Assembly: GCF_029714425.1 (NCBI RefSeq)
Contig: NZ_CP121668.1
Span: forward strand, 4,609,501-4,673,500
Source: Bradyrhizobium sp. CB2312
Lineage (GTDB): Bacteria; Pseudomonadota; Alphaproteobacteria; Rhizobiales; Xanthobacteraceae
Direction: 5' to 3'
DNA: 64,000 bases
Translations under genes and position numbers: made by a program
Shown here: piece after piece, positions 34,678 through 46,625 of the stretch
How the letters are laid out: each line of letters opens with the position of its first letter
Position numbering within the stretch: the first letter of the stretch is position 1
The notes under the pieces: model-generated
Database searches by the model: none
What the model was told of the DNA's origin: nothing
The model's input: only the letters and a program-made list of their open reading frames with translations

Positions 34678-34794
34678 TCAGGAGAAGAGCCAACTTGCGC
34701 TCAGCCACACCAGCCAACCAAGACCGGAAAGCCAACCGCCCATGGCGACGAGGACCGTAGATGCGAATAGTACCGCGATGAAATTCTGCTTCAT
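34678..34794 (-). CDS. 38-aa membrane peptide
   Basis: MKQNFIAVLFASTVLVAMGG and a second hydrophobic stretch (LGWLVWLSASWLF). Its ATG overlaps the stop of the upstream gene (TGATG), so it is probably made by coupled translation. One or two membrane passes. Function unknown. Confidence 0.55.
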   Translation of the reverse strand: MKQNFIAVLFASTVLVAMGGWLSGLGWLVWLSASWLFS

Positions 34795-35033
34795 CAGGAC
34801 TTAGGGCCGGCCGCCGTCGGTGAATCTACTTGCCAGCGGCGCTTGCCGTCGCGGTTTCGATCCCAAGGGCGTTCGGAATGGTCGACCTTTTCTTCGGCCT
34901 TATCCTTCGCACGGGCAGCCTTGATCTGATCCCGGACAGAGGGATCGGCCGGCTCTGTCTGCGAAGCCGGCGTTTGCGCCGCTCCGGTCGGTGACCAAAG
35001 GGCGAGCAGTACAACGATGAGGGATACTTTCAT
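34794..35033 (-). CDS. Small exported protein, 79 aa
   Basis: Start at MKVSLIVVLLALWSPTGAAQ, a Sec signal peptide with a GAA/Q cut. The mature part is short and highly charged (DQIKAARAKDKAEEKVDHSE, DRNRDGKRRW). Probably periplasmic. It forms a two-gene unit with the membrane peptide downstream. Function unknown. Confidence 0.6.
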   Translation of the reverse strand: MKVSLIVVLLALWSPTGAAQTPASQTEPADPSVRDQIKAARAKDKAEEKVDHSERPWDRNRDGKRRWQVDSPTAAGPKS

Positions 35034-35136
35034 CCCTGCCGTTAACACATTCCGCGATGGCTGTCCGATTTAGTTCTGGTTAGTTTCGGTTCTAATCACT
35101 CCCTTCAAGAGCTTGATGGATGCTTCTGCGCTCTCC

Positions 35137-35394
35137 TCAGGAGAGATGGCTGCTCTGGCTATGGGAGGGCGCGGCGACTACCTCAATCGTTGCGGACACG
35201 ATCATAATCAGCGATTCTTTCGTTCTGACGCTGACGGAAAGTTTGTCGGTCAATCCCGAAGGACTATGGTCCCGTATTGCCTCTGCCAGGTATCTCATCG
35301 CGGCGTCACGTGCGGCAGTGATACCAGGAAGCTCCTCACCGTCGTCGTCGAGGATGGTGCCGGCCAGGTCTTGATAATCGAAATAGAAGCGCAT
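35137..35394 (-). CDS. DUF6894-type small protein, 85 aa
   Basis: MRFYFDYQDLAGTILDDDGE... with LPGITAARDAAMRYLAEAIR and a C-terminal strand (IMIVSATIEVV). Third intact DUF6894-type gene in this island. A start three codons upstream (35403) is possible. Function unknown. Confidence 0.75.
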   Translation of the reverse strand: MRFYFDYQDLAGTILDDDGEELPGITAARDAAMRYLAEAIRDHSPSGLTDKLSVSVRTKESLIMIVSATIEVVAAPSHSQSSHLS

Positions 35395-35548
35395 GCCGGC
35401 CAACGCTGCCGCGGTCCGGCCGTTCCTTAGTACCGAGCACTGAGCGGGCGGCGTAGTTTGAGCCGGTTACTCAAGGTTAGCGGCTACACCGTCCACTCCC
35501 TCAGGTTCTTTTGCCGCTTCACGAACGGCTTTACATAGGCGGGCGGGA

Positions 35549-35758
35549 TCAGTCGAACGTCATGCCAAGCTGGGTCAGCTGACGAGCCCAGTGATGTGCG
35601 CCATCACATGCCTCCAGCGCTACCGTGCAACTCGGCTGGGCCGCGAAGAATCCAGCAGCTTTCCTCGGCTGATCCGCTTGCTGAATATTGCTCGACGCTC
35701 CGTGCGCGTGAAAAACATGCGTGGCGATATCCAGAGCGATTACGATAACCTCTGACAC
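35549..35758 (-). pseudogene. IS110-family transposase, N-terminal fragment
   Basis: From a GTG at 35758 the frame reads VIVIALDIATHVFHAHGASS, then a short deleted region, then AAQPSCTVALEACDGAHHWA and RQLTQLGMTFD before the stop. This is the DEDD-domain start of an IS110-type transposase of a different subtype from the one at 9838. The rest of the gene is gone. Confidence 0.8.
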
Positions 35759-35759
35759 G

Positions 35760-36215
35760 GACGCCTCCCTTAAGTGGTGCTCAACACCTCCACTTTGGCA
35801 CATCGATGCCGTCGGGCAGGGCGTCCACCCCATCATAAAACCTCCTGATAGGAGCAGGCGCACCCGATGTCCGCTTGTCCCCCAATAGCGGCGGGAAAGC
35901 CGGCGTTGTCGGACTTCCGAGAAGGGCCAATTCCGGACCAGCGCCTGGGAGGCCAAACCGTGACCCAGATAGTTCGGTCATCGGCTGCGCCAAGCCAGAT
36001 CGCTCAATATTCCTCGCGGAGTCGGAGGGAATAAATCAGAATATGTATGGCCCGAAGGGGGCGTTGCGCTAAACTATGCCGCCCGTTCTGTATCGCGATG
36101 TGGGCAAGGAACTCGCGTGCCATGAGCATGAGGAGAACCTTTCAAGGCCGGGACGATACATCAGCAGTCCTAACTGACGTGACTCGATGCGAACGTGAGA
36201 CACAAGGAGGCACAG
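35760..36215. other. Gap upstream of the carbonic anhydrase gene
   Basis: No gene recognised. AAGGAGG at about 36204-36210 is the ribosome site of the next gene; no clear promoter motif was found. Confidence 0.4.
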
Positions 36216-36980
36216 ATGAAACCTACGGACATTTCCGCCCAAGCCGTTGGTATGGCCTGCCGCTGTGATTGCGGCTCTATCGAGCCAAGGGGCCATGAGA
36301 AGCATGCCGATCTGGCGCGTCGCAGCTTTCTGCGCAACGCCATCGCCGGCACGGCTGTAGCGCTGGCAGGCGCGACGGTCATTCACGCTCTGCCCGCATT
36401 GGCGCAGAGCACATTGACGCCCGAGGCTGCACTCAAGGCGTTAATGGACGGCAACCAACGCTATGTCGCCGGACAACTCCAGTCCCTCAATGACGACCTT
36501 TCGATTCTCAAGGCCAAAACAGTCGAGAAGCAGGAGCCGTTTGCCGCGGTTCTATCCTGCGCGGACTCACGGGTGCCGGTGGAGTTTGTCTTCGACCAGA
36601 GCATCGGCCAAATCTTCGTCGTCCGTGTAGCCGGGAACGTAACTACGCCCGAGATCACGGCGAGTCTCGAATATGGCGTCGCCGTTCTGGGCACCAGAGT
36701 CATCGTCGTGCTAGGGCACGGCAATTGCGGTGCGGTCAAGGCAACCATTGAAGGCAAGGCTGTGCCTGGCCAGATCAGCGTCCTTTACGCCCCCATCCAG
36801 CCGGCGGTGGTCGCCGCGGGCGGCAACCTCGACGCTGCCATCGACGCCAACGCCAGGGTGCAGGCGACCCTGCTCAGCGAGGCATCCCCCGTCATCGCCG
36901 CAGCGATCAAGGAGGGAAAGCTGATGGTCGTAGCGGCCCGCTACGACATCATGAGCGGAAACGTCTTGCTGCTCACCTAA
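36216..36980 (+). CDS. Beta-carbonic anhydrase, Tat-exported
   Basis: A 254-residue enzyme that interconverts CO2 and bicarbonate. The zinc ligands and partners are present: C115-A-D117-S-R119 (CADSRVP) and H168...C171 (GHGNCGAV). The N-terminus carries a twin-arginine signal (LARRSFLRNAIAGTAVALAG, residues 33-52) ending ALPALAQ, so the folded enzyme is expected in the periplasm. Two Cys pairs before the signal (residues 15-19) are unusual. AAGGAGG precedes the start. Two membrane-protein genes follow on the same strand. Confidence 0.93.
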   Translation: MKPTDISAQAVGMACRCDCGSIEPRGHEKHADLARRSFLRNAIAGTAVALAGATVIHALPALAQSTLTPEAALKALMDGNQRYVAGQLQSLNDDLSILKAKTVEKQEPFAAVLSCADSRVPVEFVFDQSIGQIFVVRVAGNVTTPEITASLEYGVAVLGTRVIVVLGHGNCGAVKATIEGKAVPGQISVLYAPIQPAVVAAGGNLDAAIDANARVQATLLSEASPVIAAAIKEGKLMVVAARYDIMSGNVLLLT

Positions 36981-36998
36981 GCTTCGAATCTAGGCCAC

Positions 36999-37214
36999 GT
37001 GCGATGCGCCCCTATGCTCGTCCTCGTCGTCGGGGGCACGTCAAGCGCCTACATGTTTCTGGGCCTCAGCCTTGTCGCGGTACTGATAACGATGGGCCTA
37101 GCCTGCCTTGTGTACGTTCCGTTCGCTAAGCGCTACGGACGGGGCAATGAGGGGCGTCTCACGAGACATCTCAGTCGTCCGCCATTCGAAGATGAAAGCC
37201 GCAGAGCCAGTTAG
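36999..37214 (+). CDS. Small membrane protein, 71 aa
   Basis: From a GTG at 36999, or an ATG at 37014 (MLVLVVGGTSSAYMF). Two hydrophobic segments (about residues 6-24 and 25-45) and a charged tail, RYGRGNEGRLTRHLSRPP. It lies 18 bases after the carbonic anhydrase gene and could be cotranscribed. Function unknown. Confidence 0.5.
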   Translation: MRCAPMLVLVVGGTSSAYMFLGLSLVAVLITMGLACLVYVPFAKRYGRGNEGRLTRHLSRPPFEDESRRAS

Positions 37215-37247
37215 GCATGAGAGCGAACGTACCCTGAAGGAACAGGG

Positions 37248-37535
37248 ATGATTGTTTCAGAGCAGATCCGAGTTTGGCGGTTTCGAGTGCGAGGCTTTGC
37301 GGTTGCTGGAGCTGTATGTCTCGCCCTGATTTTCTTGCTGAAGACTCTCGATCCAAGCGAGTTCGTGACAAGCTTCATTCGTCCGCTTGTTCTGCTTCTG
37401 GTCTTCCTTTGGCTGTGCGGGCTATATTGCACCTACCGATATTGGAAAGATTTTAGAGAAGATGAAGTACGGCGCGGCGGATCAGAGGAAACCGCTCGCG
37501 CAAAATGGCATAAACTGCACCCGCCCCCTGGCTAG
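37248..37535 (+). CDS. Two-pass membrane protein, 95 aa
   Basis: MIVSEQIRVWRFRVRGFAVA... with AAGGAACAGGG upstream. Two membrane helices: residues 16-33 (GFAVAGAVCLALIFLL) and 46-64 (LVLLLVFLWLCGLYC). A cytoplasmic charged tail follows. Third gene in a row with the carbonic anhydrase. Function unknown. Confidence 0.65.
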   Translation: MIVSEQIRVWRFRVRGFAVAGAVCLALIFLLKTLDPSEFVTSFIRPLVLLLVFLWLCGLYCTYRYWKDFREDEVRRGGSEETARAKWHKLHPPPG

Positions 37536-38449
37536 ATGCTGGGTGGGACGCTTTGGGTCACAAGCGGCTGTCGGAGCAAAAGCGGCCCTGCTTCCGGTTT
37601 CACCCCCAATACCCCGACATCACAATGGTCTCAGCCTTGTTCACAATGATCTCAGCCTTGTTCGGCTCAGGGCCGATTCTGTTGAAAAAGGCCAGCAGTA
37701 TTTCGTTGCAATAGCTCAGTCGCGACGTGGGCCGAACTGCTCTACCGACCCTATGCGAGCCTCGGGTGGGCATTGGGATCAGCTTGGCCATCTTTCGAAG
37801 GTTCTGGGCAGTGGCTGCGAGGGTGAACTCGTCACGCGCACCGTTTGGACCTCGTAAACGCAAACGATCGAGCTTGAGAATGCGCTCGAGGTGAGCGAAC
37901 AACATCTCGATTTTCTTGCGGCACCGGCGCGAGGTGCCTCCCTCCCACGATCTCGCGATCTGGCGCGCCATGTCGCGAGCGCCTTCGTAGATCGAGCGCG
38001 GCACCCTCCGTGATGCCTGCTTGGGACAACACTGAGCCTTCAATGCGCATCGATCACAATCGTGCTTGCTGGCGAGGTAGAGCATGGTGGCACCGTCATT
38101 CACCAACGTTCCGGTCGTGGTAAGAACTTTGCCACCAGGGCAACGATAGATGTCGCCAGCATGGTCATAGGTGAAGTCGTCGCGCGAGAAGATACCGTCT
38201 GTGCGTGCCGACTTGTCGAAGACTGTAACGTGCGGCTCGATGCCGTGCTCATAGACCAGCCAAGCGAGCATCTCGGCCGAGCCATAGCCGCTGTCACCGA
38301 GGAGCCGGCCCGGATAGAGATCAAACTGCTCCAGCGAGCGCTCAATCATGCGCTTAGCGGCCAATACCTCGGCCTGGCTGTCGCGCGGCGATCAGGATGG
38401 AAGGCAGCGTCAATCAAGGTGAGAGAGTTTCGCTGGGCTCGTGACGTAG

Positions 38450-40897
<2,448 letters not shown>

Positions 40898-41774
40898 CGC
40901 TGCGCGACAATCAGAGTTCAACAAAACTCTTGCGCGCGACAATCATCGCGGCAATCATCATCAGGCCGCGACACTGCCTCGCCATCCTGATCGCCGCGCA
41001 CTTCCTACCCAGATTGCCGCGCTACAGCCTGGCGGATTGCCGTCGTTGCCTCAACATCGACGATGATCGCGTTCTCGATGTCGATCAGGTAGTTCGTCGA
41101 ATAGGCGAAAAAGGCTTGGCCGCCGTGCGCCCCCGTCCAGCGCGTCGCCGGATCAGAGGGCGATACGAACTTCGGGGTAACCTCGGTCGCGGCTCCGAAC
41201 GCGGCATCATCCAGGACAGCCAGATACTCATCGATTGCTCGGCCAGCAGCATCCGGCGGAAGTCCCTTATCGCCTTCGAGTCCCTTCTGCCGATTGGCGT
41301 CGGCCTTGATGAGGCTCGCATCGACTGCAAATCCTTCACCGCCGACCAGTCGCTCCTCGATGCAGCGGCGCAACGCTCTCGAACACGCGACGGAAGAGAT
41401 CGCTCTGCCGAAAGCGGCCATGCCTGTTCTTGGAGAATGCCGAATGATCCGGCACCGTCCCTTCCAGACCGAGCCGGCAGAACCACCGGTACGCCAAATT
41501 GAGGTGAACCTCATCGCACAGGCGTCGCTCTGACCGGATGCCGAAGCAGTAGCCGATCAGGAGCATCCGGATCATCAGCTCGGGATCACTCGAAGGCCGG
41601 CCGATGCTGCTGTAGAACGGCGCCAAGTCTTGCCTGATCCTCTTGCAGATCGACAAACCTGTCGACCGATCTCAAGAGATGGTCGGAGGGAATATGCTTC
41701 TCCAGCGAGAACTCATAGAACAACGCAGCCTGTTCGACTTGCTGATGCCCCATCATGATCTTCAGTCCTGCCAA

Positions 41775-42094
41775 TTAGACAGACTGAATCACTGCTATCC
41801 TTGAGTCGCAACCGCCGCCTTTTTCAACAAAATCGGCCAAGAGGCGACATTAAGGAGTCTGCTTGGACACCGCAGGGACGCATTCGGCCATGTCAGGACT
41901 AGAGGCGGAGATGTCAAGGCGCTCCATGCCAGCCGATCAGATCCGGCTAAAAGGGCTTCACGTCCGCCGACGGTGATGCGATGGCTTGTACGAGCGATAG
42001 ATTGGTGGAAATATCCCTGCCATACCTGGGAGGATGCGCCCACTTGGTTTCGGTGTACAGTTCGTGCGATCGCCTACTTTGCAGGAGGTAAGCC
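41775..42094. other. Gap at the upstream edge of the IS1182 relic
   Basis: No gene assigned. On the plus strand, TTTTTCAACAAAATCGGCC at about 41819-41837 resembles the coding end of an IS1182-type transposase (FFN.IG), so a fragment of another IS copy may lie here. Confidence 0.35.
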
Positions 42095-42681
42095 ATGAAC
42101 AGGTTCTATGCTCTCGCATCCGTTGGGTTCTGCGTAGCTTCGGCAGCGCTCATCACGTCGGCATCGGCTCTTCCAACGGAGGAAGTCCCGAAGATCGAAC
42201 CAGAGTACATCGCCAAGGTGAAGACCGCCGCCCCGCAGTCGGTCGTGAATAACGCGACGATCACCATGACGCAGCCGGATGGGTCTTCTAAGACCGTCCA
42301 AACCGGATCGAACGATTTTACGTGCTTTATCGGAAATGACGGAACGCCCGAATGCGATGATCAGAACGCCATGGAATGGCGCAAAGCTCTACAGGCCAAA
42401 CAGGAGCCGCCGAACAAGATCGGTCTGATTTCATGCTGGCCGGGGACACCGGCACGAGCAATCATGATCATGCCGAACGGCACACGCACAAGCACTGGGT
42501 CCAGACCGGCCCGCACGTGATGATTGTCGGGGGCGCAGCACGTGAGATGCTCAGTCCCTATCCGCGCGATCTGGACGTCAAGGACGCGACCCAGCCTTAC
42601 GTCATGTTCCCCGGCAAACCCAATGAGCACCTGATGATCCCGGTGCACTCGCAAGAGCTAACCACGGGCAGCGCGCGGTGA
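42095..42681 (+). pseudogene. Exported hypothetical protein, frameshifted
   Basis: Signal peptide MNRFYALASVGFCVASAALI...SASA, then a soluble domain (KIEPEYIAKVKTAAPQSVVN, FTCFIGNDGTPECDD). A shift near 42430 moves to another frame, which continues FMLAGDTGTSNHDHAERHTH, HWVQTGPHVMIVGGAAREML and PYVMFPGKPNEHLMIPVHS. Together they form one protein of about 195 residues of a type I know from rhizobia, function unknown. AGGAGG precedes the start. Confidence 0.75.
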
Positions 42682-42692
42682 CGCGCGTGGAC

Positions 42693-42726
42693 GCCGCCGT
42701 GCCTTCGAGACCAGCGGCACGGCGGC
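42693..42726. repeat. Perfect inverted repeat (hairpin)
   Basis: GCCGCCGTGCC and GGCACGGCGGC flank a 12-base loop, 12 bases after the preceding stop. A likely terminator, but without a T-run. No gene recognised in 42727-43062. Confidence 0.6.
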
Positions 42727-43062
42727 GAACGTCAGCTTGAAGCTCCGATGGCCTAAAGTCGAGTTGATCGGCTGCACGGCGACACACGTTGCTATGTCGG
42801 AGTCGGGTCAAAATGCGAAGAACTCAGGCTAGCAAATCTGATCCGCTCTGCCGCCATGAGCGACCTCCGCCAAGCGAGGCGCAACTTCGCCGATGGGCCA
42901 GAAGGCGACATGTCTGCCCCAAAAAGGTCAGTAGCTGAGTCGGCCCTGCGCCGCGCCGCCCTCTCAGCCCCCCTTGCGTGCCTTGGCCGGCGATGCGTGC
43001 ACTAGAAGTCGCTGGTACTGTGCGAAGTTGCCACGGCCTAGTTAGTACGTGCCAGAGTCGGA

Positions 43063-43788
43063 CTAAATTCTGCGTGTGTCATCATCAATGTGCAAATAAT
43101 CGGCATTGAACTCTGCAAGGGTTTCGAGTTCACCACGATTGAGCAGCAACACTTCGCCCTTTTTCCACTCGATCAAACCACGAGATCGAAGCTCTTGGAC
43201 CATCCGGTTGACATGCACAACCGATAGGCCGCAAGCGTCCGCCATGTTCTGCTGGGTGAATGGGAACTCGAAACTGTTGTTTCGCAAGAGACCGACCACT
43301 TCAAGGCGGAATGCAAGCTCACAGAAAAGGTGAGCGATCCTCGACAAGGCTGAAAGCGTTCCAAGGACTGCAACCCACTCCCGGAATACAGCACCATCTG
43401 TCAAAGTATCTCGCCAAAAAACATGAGTAAGCGGCGCGGATGATGTCAGCAGGCTGTGCAGATCCGAGTGCGGAATAAACGCCACTGTCGAAGGCCCCAC
43501 GCTGCAAAGATCATGGTCCATGCGCGGGAGGTGCAGAGTGTGCAAATCGGGAATATCGCCTGGAACGTACAGTGCGAGAATTTGCGATCGGCTGCCAACT
43601 ATCTTTTGGCGAAAAACATACCCGCTTACGACCGCGCCGCAGTGAGTGGCCGTATCTCCCTCGCGTAATATGTATTCGCCGTCAGCGAACTGCTTCAACT
43701 TAATGGGTAGTCCCAACAGTTGATCGCGCTCCATTGGGGACAAGTCATTAACAGCCTGTAAGCGGCCGATCAGCCTTTCGAGTGACAT
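43063..43788 (-). CDS. Crp/Fnr-family transcriptional regulator
   Basis: About 241 residues from MSLERLIGRLQAVNDLSPME; a start at 43833 is in frame. The N-terminal sensor barrel (GEYILREGDTATHCGAVVSG, LYVPGDIPDLHTLHL) is followed by a helix and a C-terminal helix-turn-helix (FPFTQQNMADACGLSVVHVN, RMVQELRSRGLIEW). No Fnr-type cysteine cluster. It diverges from the radical SAM operon, 548 bases away, and could regulate it. Different subgroup from the FixK-like gene at 16343. Confidence 0.9.
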   Translation of the reverse strand: MSLERLIGRLQAVNDLSPMERDQLLGLPIKLKQFADGEYILREGDTATHCGAVVSGYVFRQKIVGSRSQILALYVPGDIPDLHTLHLPRMDHDLCSVGPSTVAFIPHSDLHSLLTSSAPLTHVFWRDTLTDGAVFREWVAVLGTLSALSRIAHLFCELAFRLEVVGLLRNNSFEFPFTQQNMADACGLSVVHVNRMVQELRSRGLIEWKKGEVLLLNRGELETLAEFNADYLHIDDDTRRI

Positions 43789-43833
43789 CTTGTAGCCCCG
43801 CCTGAAGTTCAGGGAATTACCGTCTTCCTCCAC

Positions 43834-44335
43834 TGAAGCAAGGTAGCACTAGCAGCCCCGCGAGACCAAGTGCGCCCAAAATTGTTCCGACCTCCACAAC
43901 AGAATCAAGACCCTGGAAGAAACGCAGGCACCCTGGACTAAGTGGCTGCCAGCTCCAGAACGTCCCTCAGGGTCACGAGCGGCGGCGGGTGCCAACGTGG
44001 CCCCGCGTCCGTTCTGCCGCCGATAACTGTCGTGGCAACGGCCCCCGACCTTGTTCGGCTAAGGGGATATCCGGCTGATGCAGCGCAGCAAACATTGTCG
44101 CCTAACATTTGAAGATTGAGCGGGGTCGAGGCGCCAAAGGTCAATACTTCTCCTACAATGCCAAGTCGCCATGTGGTAGAGATCGGCATAACTTGCGCGC
44201 AAGAGCGACATGCTCAAACGTTCTTAATGTGTGATTCCGAACACCTGACATATGCGCGCAAAATAACGGAAGCCGTTCCATTTATTAGAGCACATAACTG
44301 CACAACATTTCACGTCGTTGCTGGTGGGATGTGTC
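43834..44335. other. Intergenic region before the radical SAM operon
   Basis: About 500 bases with no convincing gene. The part from 44190 to 44320 is visibly richer in A and T than its surroundings and is the likely promoter region. No consensus -35/-10 or FixK box could be assigned. Confidence 0.4.
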
Positions 44336-44503
44336 ATGCGCGCCATTTTTTGGATTGCGGCACAGGTATTGGCGGCGGTCTGCGCGGTCGCGATAGTGCT
44401 GTCGGTTATAGGCGCGGACAGCGATAGCATAGCGCACGGCGCTTCTGTTGCTGGGTTAATTGTTGCGGCCAGATCTTTGGTGAGACGACTGAGGGCTTCA
44501 TGA
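44336..44503 (+). CDS. Small membrane peptide, 55 aa, first gene of the radical SAM operon
   Basis: MRAIFWIAAQVLAAVCAVAI... Two hydrophobic stretches (residues 4-25 and 37-50), a linker with ADSDSIAHG, and a basic tail VRRLRAS. Its stop overlaps the start of the radical SAM gene (ATGA), so translation is coupled. It could be a membrane anchor, an immunity or export factor, or a peptide substrate. A start at 44318 is possible. No family recognised. Confidence 0.6.
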   Translation: MRAIFWIAAQVLAAVCAVAIVLSVIGADSDSIAHGASVAGLIVAARSLVRRLRAS

Positions 44504-46257
44504 TGAGTGGCCCCGCCCTGGATGCGATCTTTATCCGATTGGACCGACGGTCCGTCTACATTCCACGACCGCCGCCGAGCGAGCAGCTTGGTCTGCTTTA
44601 CGTGGCGACCGCAGCGGCGACTGCGGGATTCAATGTCGAAGTTTTTGATTCGCCGGCGCTAACCCTCGACGGTCTCATCGAACAGATTGGGATCGCAAGA
44701 CCTAACCTCGTCGGATTTTACGTTGACCACGAGAACGTTCACGCGACAATTTCACTGGGACAGCGAATAAAGGAGCATTGCTCAACGACAAAGCTGGTCG
44801 CCGGCGGCCCACAAGCTAGGGAGTGGGATGAGCGAATTGTGGATGCGGGTTTCGATGTAGCCGTACGATGCGAAGGCGAGCAGGTGATCGAATCTTTGAT
44901 CCGCTGGAGTCGCGGAGACCGCGAAGATCTGTCAGACATGCGTGGAGTGACGTGGGCATCAAACGGACGAACTCTCCGCAACCTCGACGCACCGGCGATT
45001 GACCTTGACCAGCTTCCTATCCCCGACCGGCTTCTCAATCTCGAACATAAGACGCCGAGCGGCACTGAAAGCATCATTACGGGGCGCGGCTGTCCTTTCC
45101 GATGCACCTTCTGCTATGAGGGACGCCCCGAGGCGAAATATCGAGCGCGTTCGCTCGACAACGTTCTCGCGGAACTCGAGTTTCTCGTCACGAAAAGGGC
45201 AGCGCGCTACATATCAGTGCTGGACGATGTGTTTACGCTGAATGCGAAGCGAGTGATTGCATTTGCCGAAGGCGTAAAGGATATAAAGAGGCGAACGGGC
45301 GCTGATTTTGTTTGGTTTTGCGAGGCGCGCGCAGACATCATCGTGAAACGGCCGGACATGGTCCATGCTTGTGTGGATGCTGGTTTGGTCAGGATGCAGA
45401 TAGGTATGGAGACTGGCAGCCAGGTTGTCCTGGACGCGTACAACAAGCAATTGCAAGTTGAAGATACCGCGCGGGCCGTCGAGATCTGCCGCGATGCGGA
45501 TGTTCTTTCGATGATCGGTAATTTCATCGTCGGTGGTGCGTGGGAAACTCATGAAACTGCGGAAATTACCCGCGACTTCGCCGCAAATTTGATCGAGCTG
45601 GCACCGGGCCGCGTCGACATAACGTCCACACTCTTTACACCGTATCCGGGTACGCCAATGCATGATCATCCCGATCGATTTGGTTTAGAGGTTCTCGACC
45701 CGGATTGCGTAACCGGTCCCGGCGACAATTATCCATTTGCGCGCACAGAGGCGCTGTCACAGTGGGATATTGTGGAACTGCGACAAAAACTTATTCATAG
45801 AGTGGACGAGAGCATGAAGAAGCATGGCCGATCCGTGCCGACAGAGTTGGGGGACCGGCACTTTCGTGCCTACCACTACTATGGCCTGCGCACAAACTGG
45901 TTCGATCATTTCTGTCAAAATTTTGCTTCGTACAATTATTTCGGAATGCCAGCGGCAAGTGTCGATATTCTACGTATGCACGATGTGACGAGCGACAAGC
46001 TACTGGATCTAAAGCCCATTCGAACTGTGGTGCTGGGGACAACGATTGATGGAAGTTTCATAGTTGATACAGGTTACGAGCGCCTGCAACTCGGGCGGGT
46101 TAGTGGGGCACTCTATGAATTGTGCGCAGGAAAGCTTCGCCTTCGAGAGATCGTGAGAACTCTCAAGAAGCGGAGTCTTCTTGAGACGGCAAGCGAAGCG
46201 GTCGACTTGTTGGCGACTTTTGACGCCAACCGACTGGTCGTTTTCAGTAAATACTAA
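44500..46257 (+). CDS. Cobalamin-binding radical SAM enzyme with a PqqD/RRE-like C-terminus
   Basis: A 585-residue protein in three parts. Residues 1-140 are a B12-binding Rossmann domain (EQLGLLYVATAAATAGFNVE, LVAGGPQ, CEGEQVIESL). Residues 190-430 are the radical SAM barrel: GCPFRCTFC holds the 4Fe-4S ligands C198, C202 and C205, with ISVLDDVF, FCEARADII and MQIGMETGSQ downstream. Residues about 500-585 (LGRVSGALYELCAGKLRLRE, then EAVDLLATFDANRLVV) look like a PqqD-type winged helix, the peptide-recognition element of RiPP enzymes. Such enzymes often methylate or rearrange unactivated carbons. Coupled to genes on both sides. The exact reaction cannot be inferred. Confidence 0.85.
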   Translation: MMSGPALDAIFIRLDRRSVYIPRPPPSEQLGLLYVATAAATAGFNVEVFDSPALTLDGLIEQIGIARPNLVGFYVDHENVHATISLGQRIKEHCSTTKLVAGGPQAREWDERIVDAGFDVAVRCEGEQVIESLIRWSRGDREDLSDMRGVTWASNGRTLRNLDAPAIDLDQLPIPDRLLNLEHKTPSGTESIITGRGCPFRCTFCYEGRPEAKYRARSLDNVLAELEFLVTKRAARYISVLDDVFTLNAKRVIAFAEGVKDIKRRTGADFVWFCEARADIIVKRPDMVHACVDAGLVRMQIGMETGSQVVLDAYNKQLQVEDTARAVEICRDADVLSMIGNFIVGGAWETHETAEITRDFAANLIELAPGRVDITSTLFTPYPGTPMHDHPDRFGLEVLDPDCVTGPGDNYPFARTEALSQWDIVELRQKLIHRVDESMKKHGRSVPTELGDRHFRAYHYYGLRTNWFDHFCQNFASYNYFGMPAASVDILRMHDVTSDKLLDLKPIRTVVLGTTIDGSFIVDTGYERLQLGRVSGALYELCAGKLRLREIVRTLKKRSLLETASEAVDLLATFDANRLVVFSKY

Positions 46258-46271
46258 TGGCGAGGAGAACG

Positions 46272-46625
46272 ATGGTGTCAGGTTCAACCGCGCAGACAGA
46301 ACTCCGCGTCCTTTCTGAAGAAGAATGGAGCGCTGCAATCGCCGCAAATCGCGTGCGCGGCAGCGACCAGCGTTCACTCATGACGCATATTATCCCTAGC
46401 GTCGGCCCCGGTAGTACCGAAAAGATCGATGTCGTCTTTTTCTTCGCGATCCCCGCGACGCTGGCGTATGAGGTCATTGCGGTCGTCGCGGGCGTGGTCG
46501 CTGGCGACATCGTCGGCAACAAATCGAAGGAACGATTCCTTCCGTCTAATGGTTTCAGCGTAGTTACGCTCCCGCCTATCCCGGTAACGAAGTCGCTAGC
46601 ACCACACCGTGGGACTCCCGGTTGA
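46272..46625 (+). CDS. Putative substrate or partner of the radical SAM enzyme, 117 aa
   Basis: The start at 46272 has GAGGAG five bases upstream; an ATG at 46257 overlapping the enzyme's stop is also possible. Residues 1-48 are polar with LSEEEWSAAIAANRVRGSDQ, leader-like. Residues 52-82 are strongly hydrophobic and Ala/Val/Gly-rich (VVFFFAIPATLAYEVIAVVA). The tail carries LPPIPVTKSLAPHRGTPG. It could be a peptide precursor with a hydrophobic core or a membrane protein. No cysteine. No family recognised; the substrate role is inference from position. Confidence 0.6.
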   Translation: MVSGSTAQTELRVLSEEEWSAAIAANRVRGSDQRSLMTHIIPSVGPGSTEKIDVVFFFAIPATLAYEVIAVVAGVVAGDIVGNKSKERFLPSNGFSVVTLPPIPVTKSLAPHRGTPG

